Shown: one piece after another, positions 34,736-42,993 of the stretch | Position numbering within the stretch: the stretch's first letter is position 1 | Layout of the letters: the number at the start of each line of letters is the position of its first letter | Translations under genes and position numbers: made by a program | Notes under the pieces: generated by a model | Told to the model about the DNA's origin: nothing | Databases searched by the model: none | The model's input: the letters and a program-made list of their open reading frames with translations, nothing else | From: Chitinophagaceae bacterium | GTDB taxonomy: Bacteria > Bacteroidota > Bacteroidia > Chitinophagales > Chitinophagaceae | Direction of reading: 5' to 3' | Length of the DNA stretch: 64,000 bases | Assembly (NCBI GenBank): GCA_947447465.1 | Contig: CANFKE010000020.1 | Coordinates: 1-64,000 of the forward strand

Positions 34736-35110
34736 CTATGCTAGTTGACTGTTGTACTTTTTCTGATACATAAAATACGAGATCAAAAGTAACACCAGTG
34801 CTATTACCGGACCTGCAGCCTTGCTGGCAGGATCACCGCTGATAGTATGAGCTACAAATGCAGATACAAAAGTAACAAAGAAGCCAAAGTAGGCCCACTC
34901 CTTTATTCTGCCATTGATCATTGGTAACAGCAGTACTGCAGCACCCAAAAATTTTGCAAAGCCCAATTCCACGCGGAAGTAGTCGGGATACCCGAGATGT
35001 GTAAATCCTTCTTTTACTTCAGGTGCACTGAAATACATAAATGATGACATCAACATCATCAACGAGATCATACCGGTAGATACCCAGTAAGCGATTGTTA
35101 TTTTTTTCAT
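34736..35110 (-). CDS. DoxX-family membrane protein
   Basis: 124 residues from ATG 35110, four predicted membrane helices. Sequence AYWVSTGMISLMMLMSSFMYF, GYPDYFRVELGFAKFLGAAVLLLP and KEWAYFGFFVTFVSAFVAH follow the DoxX pattern. The family is poorly understood; some members are tied to sulfur or oxidative stress. Divergent from an HxlR-type regulator, which probably controls it through the intervening palindromes. The frame is open upstream but that part overlaps the control region. Confidence 0.82.
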   Translation of the reverse strand: MKKITIAYWVSTGMISLMMLMSSFMYFSAPEVKEGFTHLGYPDYFRVELGFAKFLGAAVLLLPMINGRIKEWAYFGFFVTFVSAFVAHTISGDPASKAAGPVIALVLLLISYFMYQKKYNSQLA

Positions 35111-35147
35111 ATTGTTTGTTTTGTGGCTACAAATGTCTGTACATTTG

Positions 35148-35180
35148 CTATACTTTAGATAGTGGTTTACTATAGTATAG
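35148..35180. promoter_or_regulatory. Putative HxlR operator
   Basis: The doxX/hxlR intergenic region contains the perfect 10-bp palindrome TACTATAGTA (35168-35177) and a wider inverted repeat CTATACT (35148-35154) / AGTATAG (35174-35180). Further TATAGTA words follow up to 35200. HxlR-family proteins usually bind short palindromes of TACT...AGTA type next to their own gene. Confidence 0.5.
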
Positions 35181-35213
35181 TAGTATCCTTTTGTATAGTA
35201 CAAAATTTAGTTT

Positions 35214-35618
35214 ATGTATAAAGAAACTGTAACACAAGAACATAGTGATGAAATAATGGTGCAATCAGCCAGCCATGATATGGGTTCCCCAACTTGTACT
35301 AACTACCTTAGGTCTATACATGATACACTCGATATTATCAGTGGCAAATGGAAAGTGACCATCATTGGCTCATTGTGTTTTGGCAAAAAACGCTTTATGG
35401 AGTTACAACGTGATGTGGAAGGAATTGGTGCTAAAATGCTGTCGAAGGAGCTCAGGGAATTGGAAATTAATGGACTGGTCACCCGTACGGTTTACGATAC
35501 AAAACCCGTTACTGTTGAATATGAGATCACTGAATACGGTCAATCCCTTCAGCCTATTATTATTGAAATGGCTAAATGGGGCAGCCAACATAGAAAAAGG
35601 ATAATGAGTAAGGATTAA
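35214..35618 (+). CDS. HxlR-family winged-helix transcriptional regulator
   Basis: 134 residues. Core: ISGKWKVTIIGSLCFGKKRFMELQRDVEGIGAKMLSKELRELEINGLV followed by VEYEITEYGQSLQPIIIEMAKWG, a standard HxlR domain that binds DNA as a dimer. C28 in SPTCTNYL before the domain is the usual sensing-cysteine position in redox or quinone-responsive members. It likely regulates itself and doxX. Start ATG 35214; the first 25 residues are outside the conserved core. Confidence 0.9.
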   Translation: MYKETVTQEHSDEIMVQSASHDMGSPTCTNYLRSIHDTLDIISGKWKVTIIGSLCFGKKRFMELQRDVEGIGAKMLSKELRELEINGLVTRTVYDTKPVTVEYEITEYGQSLQPIIIEMAKWGSQHRKRIMSKD

Positions 35619-35660
35619 ATTGTCTGTCTGTCAGGTCTCTTATATAGTTCCTGAAACTAA

Positions 35661-35698
35661 AGATCGGGGTTCATCATATTTATGGTGAACCCCGATCT
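35661..35698. terminator. Hairpin between convergent hxlR-like and xth genes
   Basis: 13-bp perfect stem (35661-35673 with 35686-35698), extendable to 16 with one G-T pair. T-runs are weak on both sides. Confidence 0.7.
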
Positions 35699-35719
35699 GA
35701 GTTATATGTAAGGCAAAAG

Positions 35720-36478
35720 TTACTTTATATCAAGATACACCGGGCAATGGTCTGAATGAACTATTTGAGGCATGATCTCTGCATGTTTCAAATTTCCTTT
35801 CAGCGATTCAGTAACGTTGATATAATCTATACGCCAGCCTTTGTTACTTGCCCTTGCACCACCAAATGCACTCCACCAGCTATACTGGTGGGGCTCTTTG
35901 TTGATGTGTCTGAACGTGTCAACATAACCATTGGCAAACAGTTTGGTCATCCATGCTCTTTCTTCCGGGAAGAAGCCAGAATTTTTATTGGTCTTGGGGT
36001 TATGTACATCCATATCCAGATGTGCGATATTGTAATCACCACAAATGATCAGGTTCGGGCGTTCCTTTCTGAGTGTATTCAGGTATTCTAAAAATTCATC
36101 CAGCCATTGGTACTTATATCCCTGTCGCTCGTCTCCCGATGTGCCGCTGGGGAAATAGGCATTGATCAGTGTTTTGTCACCAAAATCTGCACGGATCACA
36201 CGACCTTCAAAATCGCTCTGTTCCATCTTGTTACCATAGATCACCTGATCGGTTTGTATTTTGGTGAGAATGGCTACACCACTATAGCCTTTCTTTTGCG
36301 CAGAAAATGAATATACCTTATAGCCTGTATTCTCTATTTCCTTAACAGGTACATCTTCCTGATGCGCTTTTATTTCCTGCAAACATATCACATCGGCCGG
36401 GTTGGTATTTAACCAGTCTATAAATCCTTTTTTTACCGCGCTGCGGATGCCATTTACATTATAAGTGATGATACGCAT
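35720..36478 (-). CDS. xth: Exodeoxyribonuclease III
   Basis: 252 residues. AP-endonuclease/3'-exonuclease of base-excision repair. Motifs: MRIITYNVNGIRSAVKKG with the metal-site Asn, VICLQEIKA with the catalytic Glu, GDYNIAHLDMDVHNPK (D and N of the active site), and the C-terminal GWRIDYINVTESL and HSDHCPVYLDI with the catalytic His. Metal dependent, cytoplasmic. Single gene. Confidence 0.96.
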   Translation of the reverse strand: MRIITYNVNGIRSAVKKGFIDWLNTNPADVICLQEIKAHQEDVPVKEIENTGYKVYSFSAQKKGYSGVAILTKIQTDQVIYGNKMEQSDFEGRVIRADFGDKTLINAYFPSGTSGDERQGYKYQWLDEFLEYLNTLRKERPNLIICGDYNIAHLDMDVHNPKTNKNSGFFPEERAWMTKLFANGYVDTFRHINKEPHQYSWWSAFGGARASNKGWRIDYINVTESLKGNLKHAEIMPQIVHSDHCPVYLDIK

Positions 36479-36565
36479 TCTTATGGTCTGTTTAGTATGC
36501 GCAAGATAGGTAAGGTTACTAAATAAACCCAGAGCACTTTACTCCTGTTGCCATAAACATTGCGC

Positions 36566-36573
36566 TATATTTG
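36566..36573 (+). promoter_or_regulatory. -7 promoter element (TATATTTG)
   Basis: Exact match ending only 4 bases before ATG 36578; a second ATG follows immediately at 36581. Confidence 0.6.
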
Positions 36574-36577
36574 TAAG

Positions 36578-37909
36578 ATGATGAACAACAGGCGATCGCT
36601 GAATTACTTTCTTGCTCTGGCAGTTGGCAGCCTGTTGCTTCTCTTGCCGGCACTCTACAATCATTTCCCTTTGGTCGATCCTGATGCGGGTACTTACATT
36701 GCCTCAGGATTTAAGTTAGATACCCCAATGGACCGGCCCATAACATATGGACTGTTGGTGAGGCTATTTAGTATTAACGGACTATCGCTTTGGGGGGTAG
36801 TCATAGCTCAGGCAGTCATTGTCTCAGCGCTCATTATCAGTATAGTAAAAGCAATACAACCTGTTGCATATGTAAGATATGGCTTCATTACAATATTGTT
36901 TTTATCACTCTACACATCGTTGCCGTGGTTGGTAGGAATGATCCACCCCGACGTATTTACTTCTATAGCTTGTATGTGCATTGTGCTATTATTATTGCCT
37001 GCTGGTAGTAGGTGGAGTAGAGTGGCTACATGGATTTTATTCTTTACAGCCATTGCAGTGCATATGTCTCACCCGGTATTGTTTGTTGGTCTTCTTTTCT
37101 GTTTGTTTGCCCTGAAGAAGCTATATGCTCAGTCCCATGATCATAAGCGGTTACAGAGAAATATTATGGTAATGGCTTTGCTATCTGCATCAGGAATTGC
37201 TGTTATGGGGTCTGCATTGTCTAAATCAAAGCATGTATTTCTTACAGGCACCATGTTAGAAAAAGGAGTTTTAAAGATTTACCTGAATGAGAACTGCGGG
37301 AAAAAGAACTACAAGCTTTGTGCATACAAAGACATGTTGCCGGGTACGTCTGATGAATTTGTTTGGCTCAATAGTAGTCCCTTATATAAGATCGGCGATT
37401 GGCAGGGTACAAAAACAGAGTTCAATGTGATCGATAAAGATATTCTTACTACCCCTAGGTACCTTGGCTTGTTTCTCAGCGCTTCAGCAAAACAATTTTG
37501 TAAACAGGCGGTAACATTTAATGTTGGTACCGGAACCTTTCAATTTCCTCGGGGCAGCAATGTTAATGATCAGATAGTAACCTACTTGCCTCAAGAGGTA
37601 GAACGATTCAACAGTGCGGTGCAGAACGTAGAAGATCTGCCCGCTAAGTTAAAGCTCATCAATATTATCTATACAACCATCATAGTGCTGAGTGTTGCAT
37701 TGTTGCTAATACTTATTGTGGCAAGGTGGAGGCATACCGGTAATGCAATACGCACACTTATTGTTGTAGTAGCTAGTGCGGTTATACTCAATTGTGCCGA
37801 CTTTGCTGCATTATCAGTTGTTGTGGGGCGTTATGGTGCCAAAATGATCTGGATGTTGCCATTGTGTGCAATGGTGTGGCTAATGGATTTTAAGAAGCAA
37901 ACAAGATGA
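36578..37909 (+). CDS. Polytopic membrane protein, possible GT-C glycosyltransferase
   Basis: 443 residues with about nine membrane helices and one large extracytoplasmic loop (about 230-355) holding four cysteines. Just after the first helix comes FPLVDPDAGTYI with two acidic residues (D34, D36), the place where GT-C lipid-linked sugar transferases carry their catalytic Asp/Glu. No family name can be given with confidence; a glycosyltransferase or a Wzy-like protein are the main options. Start fixed by the -7 element; ATG 36581 is an equally good start. Monocistronic. Confidence 0.6.
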   Translation: MMNNRRSLNYFLALAVGSLLLLLPALYNHFPLVDPDAGTYIASGFKLDTPMDRPITYGLLVRLFSINGLSLWGVVIAQAVIVSALIISIVKAIQPVAYVRYGFITILFLSLYTSLPWLVGMIHPDVFTSIACMCIVLLLLPAGSRWSRVATWILFFTAIAVHMSHPVLFVGLLFCLFALKKLYAQSHDHKRLQRNIMVMALLSASGIAVMGSALSKSKHVFLTGTMLEKGVLKIYLNENCGKKNYKLCAYKDMLPGTSDEFVWLNSSPLYKIGDWQGTKTEFNVIDKDILTTPRYLGLFLSASAKQFCKQAVTFNVGTGTFQFPRGSNVNDQIVTYLPQEVERFNSAVQNVEDLPAKLKLINIIYTTIIVLSVALLLILIVARWRHTGNAIRTLIVVVASAVILNCADFAALSVVVGRYGAKMIWMLPLCAMVWLMDFKKQTR

Positions 37910-37944
37910 ATATCTATATCTGCGATTAATGATTTTGTAGCTGA

Positions 37945-38634
37945 TCAGATCAGTCCTTCATCACCCATACTCAGGTAGTCATTTCCGGCAATAATAATAT
38001 GGTCGATCAGCTTTATGTCCATCAGTAATGCAGATTCCCTCATTTTTCTTGTCAGAACTTTATCTGCTTCACTAGGGTTTTTATTCCCGGATGGATGATT
38101 ATGCGCCATGATCAACTGTGCAGCATTGCACAACAATGCATTCTTGAGAATGATGCGAATATCGGCAACGGTAGCAGTAAGTCCGCCACTACTTACAATT
38201 TCACTTTTTATGACCTTGCCGGCCTGATTGAGGTACACAACGCAAAAGCTTTCATGAGTGAGGTCTTGTAGTTGTGGCATTACTATCTCTACTGCATCTC
38301 TGCTGCTGCGTATGGTTGCCCGCTCCAATCCCTCAGATAATTGCCTTCTTCTGCCCAGCTCCATGGCTGCAGCAATGGTAATGGCTCTGGCCTCGCCAAT
38401 GCCTTTTATTTGTTGTAATTCTTTTAGGCTCAGTCGTCCTAATTCACGAAGATTATTATGGGCAAGTGCAAGTATGTCTTTGGCAAGGTCCAGTGCCGAT
38501 CTGTCTTTTGTACCGCTCGATATGAGTATGGTCAATAATTCAGCATCGGTGAGCGCCGCCGATCCGCGCAGCATCATTTTCTCGCGGGGTTTATCGTCCT
38601 CCTGCCAGTTCTTTATACTTACAAAGTCGTTCAT
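37945..38634 (-). CDS. radC: RadC-family JAB-domain protein
   Basis: 229 residues. N-terminal helix-hairpin-helix region (LKELQQIKGIGEARAITIAAAMELGRR) and C-terminal JAB/MPN domain with the zinc signature IMAHNHPSGNKNPSEAD. Known as RadC, though a DNA-repair role is not established. Full length. A near-match to the -7 element (TACATTTA) is upstream. Stop is 35 bases from that of the convergent membrane-protein gene. Confidence 0.93.
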   Translation of the reverse strand: MNDFVSIKNWQEDDKPREKMMLRGSAALTDAELLTILISSGTKDRSALDLAKDILALAHNNLRELGRLSLKELQQIKGIGEARAITIAAAMELGRRRQLSEGLERATIRSSRDAVEIVMPQLQDLTHESFCVVYLNQAGKVIKSEIVSSGGLTATVADIRIILKNALLCNAAQLIMAHNHPSGNKNPSEADKVLTRKMRESALLMDIKLIDHIIIAGNDYLSMGDEGLI

Positions 38635-38765
38635 GGTGATCTTTTAGAGCAATAAATGTAGCAAAAACAGGTAAATTACTATCGGGTCTGTTCAATGGCC
38701 TTTTTATACACATCCGGTGAATAGCGCGATCGGTCCGGCGCATTACTTTTCATTACATTTGCTCA

Positions 38766-38797
38766 TTGGGCATACTGGTTATGCCAGCATACTTTTG
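38766..38797 (+). promoter_or_regulatory. Promoter (TTG N21 TACTTTTG)
   Basis: -33 TTG at 38766-38768 and exact -7 element at 38790-38797, 24 bases before ATG 38822. Confidence 0.65.
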
Positions 38798-38821
38798 GTT
38801 ATTAATTTTTAACTTGATTCA

Positions 38822-39637
38822 ATGATCTATCATATAGTAACTGGTGACATGGCAGCCGCTCCACTGGCACAAGCAATTGAAATGGAGCCTACAATGGCGG
38901 GTACTGTAGTAGTTATCAAAGACGTGCTCAGTGTTGGTCCTCTTCAAAAGGAAGAAGGGCAGAAGTTCTCCGAATTAAGATCTGCTTTCTGGCAGGATGT
39001 AGTACTTAATGAGAAGACACCAATTGAGGCTGATGATCTGGAGAGATTGATACTCGCAGGTAATGAATTATATAAAGACCCTACGGCACAAATATGGATA
39101 TGGAATGCCCCGGCTCCTGCTGATGTTTGTACTTACCATTGGGCATTGAAATATGTAGGTAAGTGGAAAGGCAGGTTGTATGTTGTCAATATAGCAGGTC
39201 TGCCTTTTCTTGATGAGAATGGTAAACTTATATTCCCGAAGAACATAAGTGAGATACTTCCTAAAGAACTGGTCAAAGCTCGTAAATTAGCTCGACTTGT
39301 AACCCCTGCTGAAGTAGAGATAGATACAGAGGAGTGGGATAAATTGGTGAAAGAAAATGCAGGTATCCGCACGCTGGAGGGAAGTAAGAGATTGACTTCC
39401 AGACAGGAAAATTATTATGATAATCAATTGATGACTTATGTGACGCCTCAATTTCAGAAGGCATCTAAAGTGATCAATAACTTACTTGCTAAGGTACACA
39501 TACCTACAGGTGATCTATATCTCGGCTGGCGTCTTCGTAAAATGGGTGAAGCAGGGCTTATTCATATTCAGGGTGAGGTCAATAAGGGGTTGAAAGATTT
39601 TGAAGTAAAGCAAAATGACGGTACTCTATTGTTATAA
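38822..39637 (+). CDS. DUF1835 domain protein
   Basis: 271 residues. The N-terminal part (MIYHIVTGDMAAAPLAQA, VVVIKDVLSVGPLQ) fits DUF1835, and the C-terminal half has the DUF3658-like helical region. The family is widespread and uncharacterised; no catalytic residues can be named. Own promoter and a strong terminator. Confidence 0.8.
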   Translation: MIYHIVTGDMAAAPLAQAIEMEPTMAGTVVVIKDVLSVGPLQKEEGQKFSELRSAFWQDVVLNEKTPIEADDLERLILAGNELYKDPTAQIWIWNAPAPADVCTYHWALKYVGKWKGRLYVVNIAGLPFLDENGKLIFPKNISEILPKELVKARKLARLVTPAEVEIDTEEWDKLVKENAGIRTLEGSKRLTSRQENYYDNQLMTYVTPQFQKASKVINNLLAKVHIPTGDLYLGWRLRKMGEAGLIHIQGEVNKGLKDFEVKQNDGTLLL

Positions 39638-39652
39638 TAGTTTGTCTTATGA

Positions 39653-39691
39653 CAATAAAAAAGGAGCAACATTGTTGCTCCTTTTTTATTG
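39653..39691. terminator. Bidirectional terminator
   Basis: 18-bp perfect inverted repeat (39653-39670 with 39674-39691), loop ATT, A6 and T6 within the arms, between convergent genes. Confidence 0.93.
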
Positions 39692-39707
39692 AAAATATGA
39701 ATAACTA

Positions 39708-40196
39708 CTAGTAGTCAGAAAGCAATGCATAGATCTCGATCATATAGTATGGCTTGCTGTCATCCTTGTAAGAAATATCGAACAAGTGAATAGAAACTTC
39801 TTCGTTTCTGTAAAGGTGCTCCAGATATTCTTTCTGTGAAGTTCTGCGCATTCTTGTTTTAGAATATTTTGCACTTGCCTCTACCTGACGCTTCAAAGAT
39901 TCGTAAGTTTCAAGGCTCTGTGTTTCGAACTTGATAGCTACATAACGCTTGTAACGGATGCTTGCATTGTCGTAGAAAGTATTGTAAGTAATTACATTAG
40001 TGCCGTTTTTGAATACAGAAGAACGTTCAGTGCTTTCCAGATGATTCAACACATAACCTTTACCATGTACCAATGACTCGAAAGTAGGGTAGTTTGATTT
40101 TCTTGACTGCAGTAATTCATCAAGTGAAAAACCCTGGGCCATACTCAGTGTACAAAAGCAAAGAGAGAAGAAAGCAAGGAATAATAGTTTTTTCAT
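39708..40196 (-). CDS. Secreted protein of unknown function
   Basis: 162 residues from ATG 40196. Signal peptide MKKLLFLAFFSLCFCTLSMAQ. The mature part begins GFSLDELLQSRKSNYPTFESLVHGKGYVL; then mixed alpha/beta with a basic segment (SAKYSKTRMRRTSQKEY). No family recognised. The start is decided by a -7 element at 40224-40231; an open frame to 40226 would include it. Confidence 0.6.
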   Translation of the reverse strand: MKKLLFLAFFSLCFCTLSMAQGFSLDELLQSRKSNYPTFESLVHGKGYVLNHLESTERSSVFKNGTNVITYNTFYDNASIRYKRYVAIKFETQSLETYESLKRQVEASAKYSKTRMRRTSQKEYLEHLYRNEEVSIHLFDISYKDDSKPYYMIEIYALLSDY

Positions 40197-40223
40197 GTTT
40201 ATCTGTTTTTTATGACGTTGAGA

Positions 40224-40231
40224 CAAAGATA
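40224..40231 (-). promoter_or_regulatory. -7 promoter element (TATCTTTG)
   Basis: Exact match on the minus strand, 27 bases upstream of ATG 40196. Confidence 0.6.
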
Positions 40232-40322
40232 ATTTCTTTTGGCTAACTGTGAAATATTTGTGAAGATATTTTATGTGTCAATATACCGGCAGTTTTTAGA
40301 CCCTTATACTGGTACTGTTGTA

Positions 40323-41561
40323 TTAATTAGATACGATTATACCGGCTATTGTAGCAGACAGGTAAGATGCAAGTGTTCCGCACAATAGTGCTTTCATACC
40401 CAGTTTGGCCAGGTCCACACGACGTTCAGGGGCCAATGCACCAATACCACCTATCTGCATGCCCACACTGCTGAAATTAGCAAATCCACATATCGCAACA
40501 GTTACTATGGTCAAGCCTTTCGGGGTAACAATATTTACGGTATGAGTGGTCAGGTTCTTAAATGCAAAGAATTCATTGATAGTAAGTTTCTGTCCAAGCA
40601 GTGTAGCCACGTTCTTCACATCATCACCAGGCACACCCATTACCCATGCAAACGGGCGGAAAAGTAAACCGAAGATAGAATCAAGAGAAAGTGCGGGATT
40701 GATACAACCCAACAGGAAGTTGATCATTGCAAATAGGGCAATAAAGCCTATCAGCATGGCAATGACGTTCATGGCTATCTTAAAGCCATCAGCGGCACCA
40801 TGAGAAATAGCATCAATTAGGTTGGTATAACCACTATCTACACTTAGTTTCACGTTACCCATAGTTGGAGATATTTCCGTTTCAGGAAATACGATCTTAG
40901 AGATCACCAAAGCGCCCGGAGCCGCCATCAGACTGGCCGCCATCAGGTAATCAGGGCGAGCACCCATATTGGCATAAACAATGAGGATACCTCCAGCTAT
41001 ACAAGCAAGACTACCACTCATAGATGCCAGCAATTCACTTTTTGTCATTGTAGGTAAGTAGGCACGTATCATTACCTGTGCTTCCACTTGTCCAACAAAT
41101 GCGCTGGCTACATTGCTCAATGCTTCAGCTCCGCTCACACGCATTACAAAGTTCATGGCTCTGGCCACCACACTTACAATGAACTGCATCACTTTAAAGT
41201 AATAGAGTATGGCTACAAGAACGCATACCAATATGATAGTAGCGGTAACGTTGAATGCAAAAATGAAACCATGGCCTACACCATAGGCCAGCACTTTGTC
41301 AGGGCCGCTCATTACCCCTAGTCCGCCATATACAAAGCCTGCACCTTCTTGTGCAAAACCTTCTATTTTCTGCATGCCTTGCCCCAACATCTGGAAAAAG
41401 TCATTTACCGGTTTCACTTTTAATACCAGTAATGCAATCACCAGTTGCAAAGAAAGTCCGCTAGCCACAAGCCTGTAATTGATGCGTTTTTTGTTGTTCG
41501 AAAACAAAAAAGCTATACCTAGGATAACAACTATACCTATCAGTCCCGTAAAACGATCCAT
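40323..41561 (-). CDS. Concentrative nucleoside transporter (NupC/CNT family)
   Basis: 412 residues with about ten membrane segments. CNT motifs: VMSGPDKVLAYGVGHGFIFAFNV, SGAEALSNVASAFVGQVEAQVMIRAYLP, SGSLACIAGGILIVYANMG, MGVPGDDVKNVATLLGQKLTINEFFAF and CGFANFSSVGMQIGGIGALAPERR. Takes up nucleosides with H+ or Na+ through the inner membrane. Single gene. Confidence 0.96.
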   Translation of the reverse strand: MDRFTGLIGIVVILGIAFLFSNNKKRINYRLVASGLSLQLVIALLVLKVKPVNDFFQMLGQGMQKIEGFAQEGAGFVYGGLGVMSGPDKVLAYGVGHGFIFAFNVTATIILVCVLVAILYYFKVMQFIVSVVARAMNFVMRVSGAEALSNVASAFVGQVEAQVMIRAYLPTMTKSELLASMSGSLACIAGGILIVYANMGARPDYLMAASLMAAPGALVISKIVFPETEISPTMGNVKLSVDSGYTNLIDAISHGAADGFKIAMNVIAMLIGFIALFAMINFLLGCINPALSLDSIFGLLFRPFAWVMGVPGDDVKNVATLLGQKLTINEFFAFKNLTTHTVNIVTPKGLTIVTVAICGFANFSSVGMQIGGIGALAPERRVDLAKLGMKALLCGTLASYLSATIAGIIVSN

Positions 41562-41625
41562 CTGTAAATTCAGGTTAATTAAACTGCAAGATATAAATGT
41601 ATGCGATACTGACCGCTACATTTTC

Positions 41626-41633
41626 TAAATTTG
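41626..41633 (+). promoter_or_regulatory. -7 promoter element of rimM-trmD (TAAATTTG)
   Basis: Exact match 52 bases before the rimM ATG at 41686. Confidence 0.55.
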
Positions 41634-41685
41634 CACCTTTACAGCAAAAAAAGTTGCCATAATTGTCGGCATTTATATATTCAGA

Positions 41686-42192
41686 ATGATAAGAGTAGGT
41701 AAAATTGTAGCTACACATGGTTTACAGGGGGCAGTTATTATGACCCATGTGGCAGGTGATGGTCGTTGGATGAAAAAAGGACATGCCCTGATGGTGGAGA
41801 TGCAAAAAGGGAGTTACATACCTTATTTTGTTGCTGAATTCAGGATAGTCAATGACAAGGAGTTTAATATTAATCTGGAGGAGCTGGATAAAGTGGAAAA
41901 TGCCAAAAAAATGGTTGGTAAGCAGGTGTTTGTTGATGAGACCTTGCTGGCAGGTTATGCTAAAGAATCTCCGCTATTGTGGATAGGCTTCAGTGTTACC
42001 GATGTTCACGTAGGTTTATTGGGGGTGATGGAAGATGTCATGCAAACCCCTAACCAATGGTTGGGCAAGATCATGTATAATGATAAGGAAGTACTCATAC
42101 CATTATTACATCAATTTATTAAAGAGATACAGGTAAAACAAAAACGCCTGATCATGGAACTGCCTGCCGGTTTGATGGACGTTTATATGTAA
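41686..42192 (+). CDS. rimM: Ribosome maturation factor RimM
   Basis: 168 residues. N-terminal RimM beta-barrel (IRVGKIVATHGLQGAVIM, ... VENAKKMVGKQVFVDETLL) and C-terminal PRC barrel (LLWIGFSVTDVHVGLLGVMEDV, EVLIPLLHQFIKEI). Assists maturation of the 30S head domain. Co-directional with trmD 73 bases downstream, with a two-hairpin repeat between them. The usual first gene rpsP is not adjacent. Confidence 0.93.
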   Translation: MIRVGKIVATHGLQGAVIMTHVAGDGRWMKKGHALMVEMQKGSYIPYFVAEFRIVNDKEFNINLEELDKVENAKKMVGKQVFVDETLLAGYAKESPLLWIGFSVTDVHVGLLGVMEDVMQTPNQWLGKIMYNDKEVLIPLLHQFIKEIQVKQKRLIMELPAGLMDVYM

Positions 42193-42203
42193 AATACACA
42201 CTG

Positions 42204-42251
42204 GTCGAAGCATCTCGCTTCGTCCGGAACAATGCAAGCGTCCCGCTTGCG
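42204..42251 (+). repeat. Two-hairpin dispersed repeat, copy A
   Basis: 48 bases holding two 6-bp stems with 5-base loops: CGAAGC-ATCTC-GCTTCG (42206-42222) and GCAAGC-GTCCC-GCTTGC (42234-42250). The reverse complement of 44006-44052 aligns end to end with it: 36 of 47 aligned bases identical, with one 1-base gap. Confidence 0.78.
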
Positions 42252-42265
42252 AAAACAACAACACA

Positions 42266-42949
42266 ATGCGCATAGACATAATTACCGTAGTACCTGAATT
42301 GCTGGAAAGTCCGTTTAATCACTCCATACTTAAAAGAGCGAAGGAACGTGGCTTGCTGGAGATACATATTCACAATCCTCGTGAAACCACCCCCTATAAG
42401 CAAGGACAGGTAGATGACTATCAGTTTGGTGGTGGCGCAGGTATGGTAATGATGCCCGAGCCATTAGCTATAGTCATTGATAAGCTAAAAGAAGAACGTA
42501 CCTACGATGAGGTCATATTCATGACCCCCGATGGTGTATTGTTCGATCAGAAGACAGCCAACAGGTTATCTATGAAGGGTAATCTCATCATTATCTGCGG
42601 GCACTATAAAGGCATTGATGACCGTATTCGTCAGCACTATGTGACCATGGAAATATCTGTAGGAGACTATGTGTTGAGTGGGGGAGAACTAGGCGCAGCT
42701 ATAGTTGTAGATGCTGTTGGCCGACTGCTGCCGGGTGTACTCAATGATGAAACATCTGCCTTATTCGACTCTTTTCAGGATGGGCTTTTAGCACCGCCCG
42801 TTTATACCCGCCCAGCCGACTTCAGAGGCTGGAAGATACCAGATATCCTTCTTTGCGGCGACCCTAAAAAGGTTGATCAGTGGCGCCACGAGCAATCTAT
42901 AAAACGTACAGGTGAGCGCCGGCCAGAGTTGTTGAAAGGGATGGAGTAG
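42266..42949 (+). CDS. trmD: tRNA (guanine-37-N1)-methyltransferase
   Basis: 227 residues. SpoU-type knotted methyltransferase that makes m1G37 next to the anticodon and prevents frameshifting. Motifs: MRIDIITVVPELLESPFNHSIL, DDYQFGGGAGMVMMPEP, IIICGHYKGIDDRI, ISVGDYVLSGGELGAAIVVDAVGRLLPGVL and GERRPELL. ATG start at 42266. Second gene of rimM-trmD. Confidence 0.97.
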   Translation: MRIDIITVVPELLESPFNHSILKRAKERGLLEIHIHNPRETTPYKQGQVDDYQFGGGAGMVMMPEPLAIVIDKLKEERTYDEVIFMTPDGVLFDQKTANRLSMKGNLIIICGHYKGIDDRIRQHYVTMEISVGDYVLSGGELGAAIVVDAVGRLLPGVLNDETSALFDSFQDGLLAPPVYTRPADFRGWKIPDILLCGDPKKVDQWRHEQSIKRTGERRPELLKGME

Positions 42950-42984
42950 GAAGTACTGAGTCAATTAAGTCTCAGCACTTCTAC
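42946..42984. terminator. Imperfect hairpin after trmD
   Basis: Left arm 42946-42960 and right arm 42971-42984 pair over about 13 bases with one bulge and one mismatch, starting in the trmD stop codon; sits between convergent trmD and the acyl-CoA reductase gene. Confidence 0.5.
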
Positions 42985-42993
42985 TTTAATATG

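Noticed and set aside
42204-42251. rho-independent terminator between rimM and trmD
   Set aside because: Stems of only 6 bp without a T-run, and the element is shared with another locus in inverted orientation; better read as a repeat.
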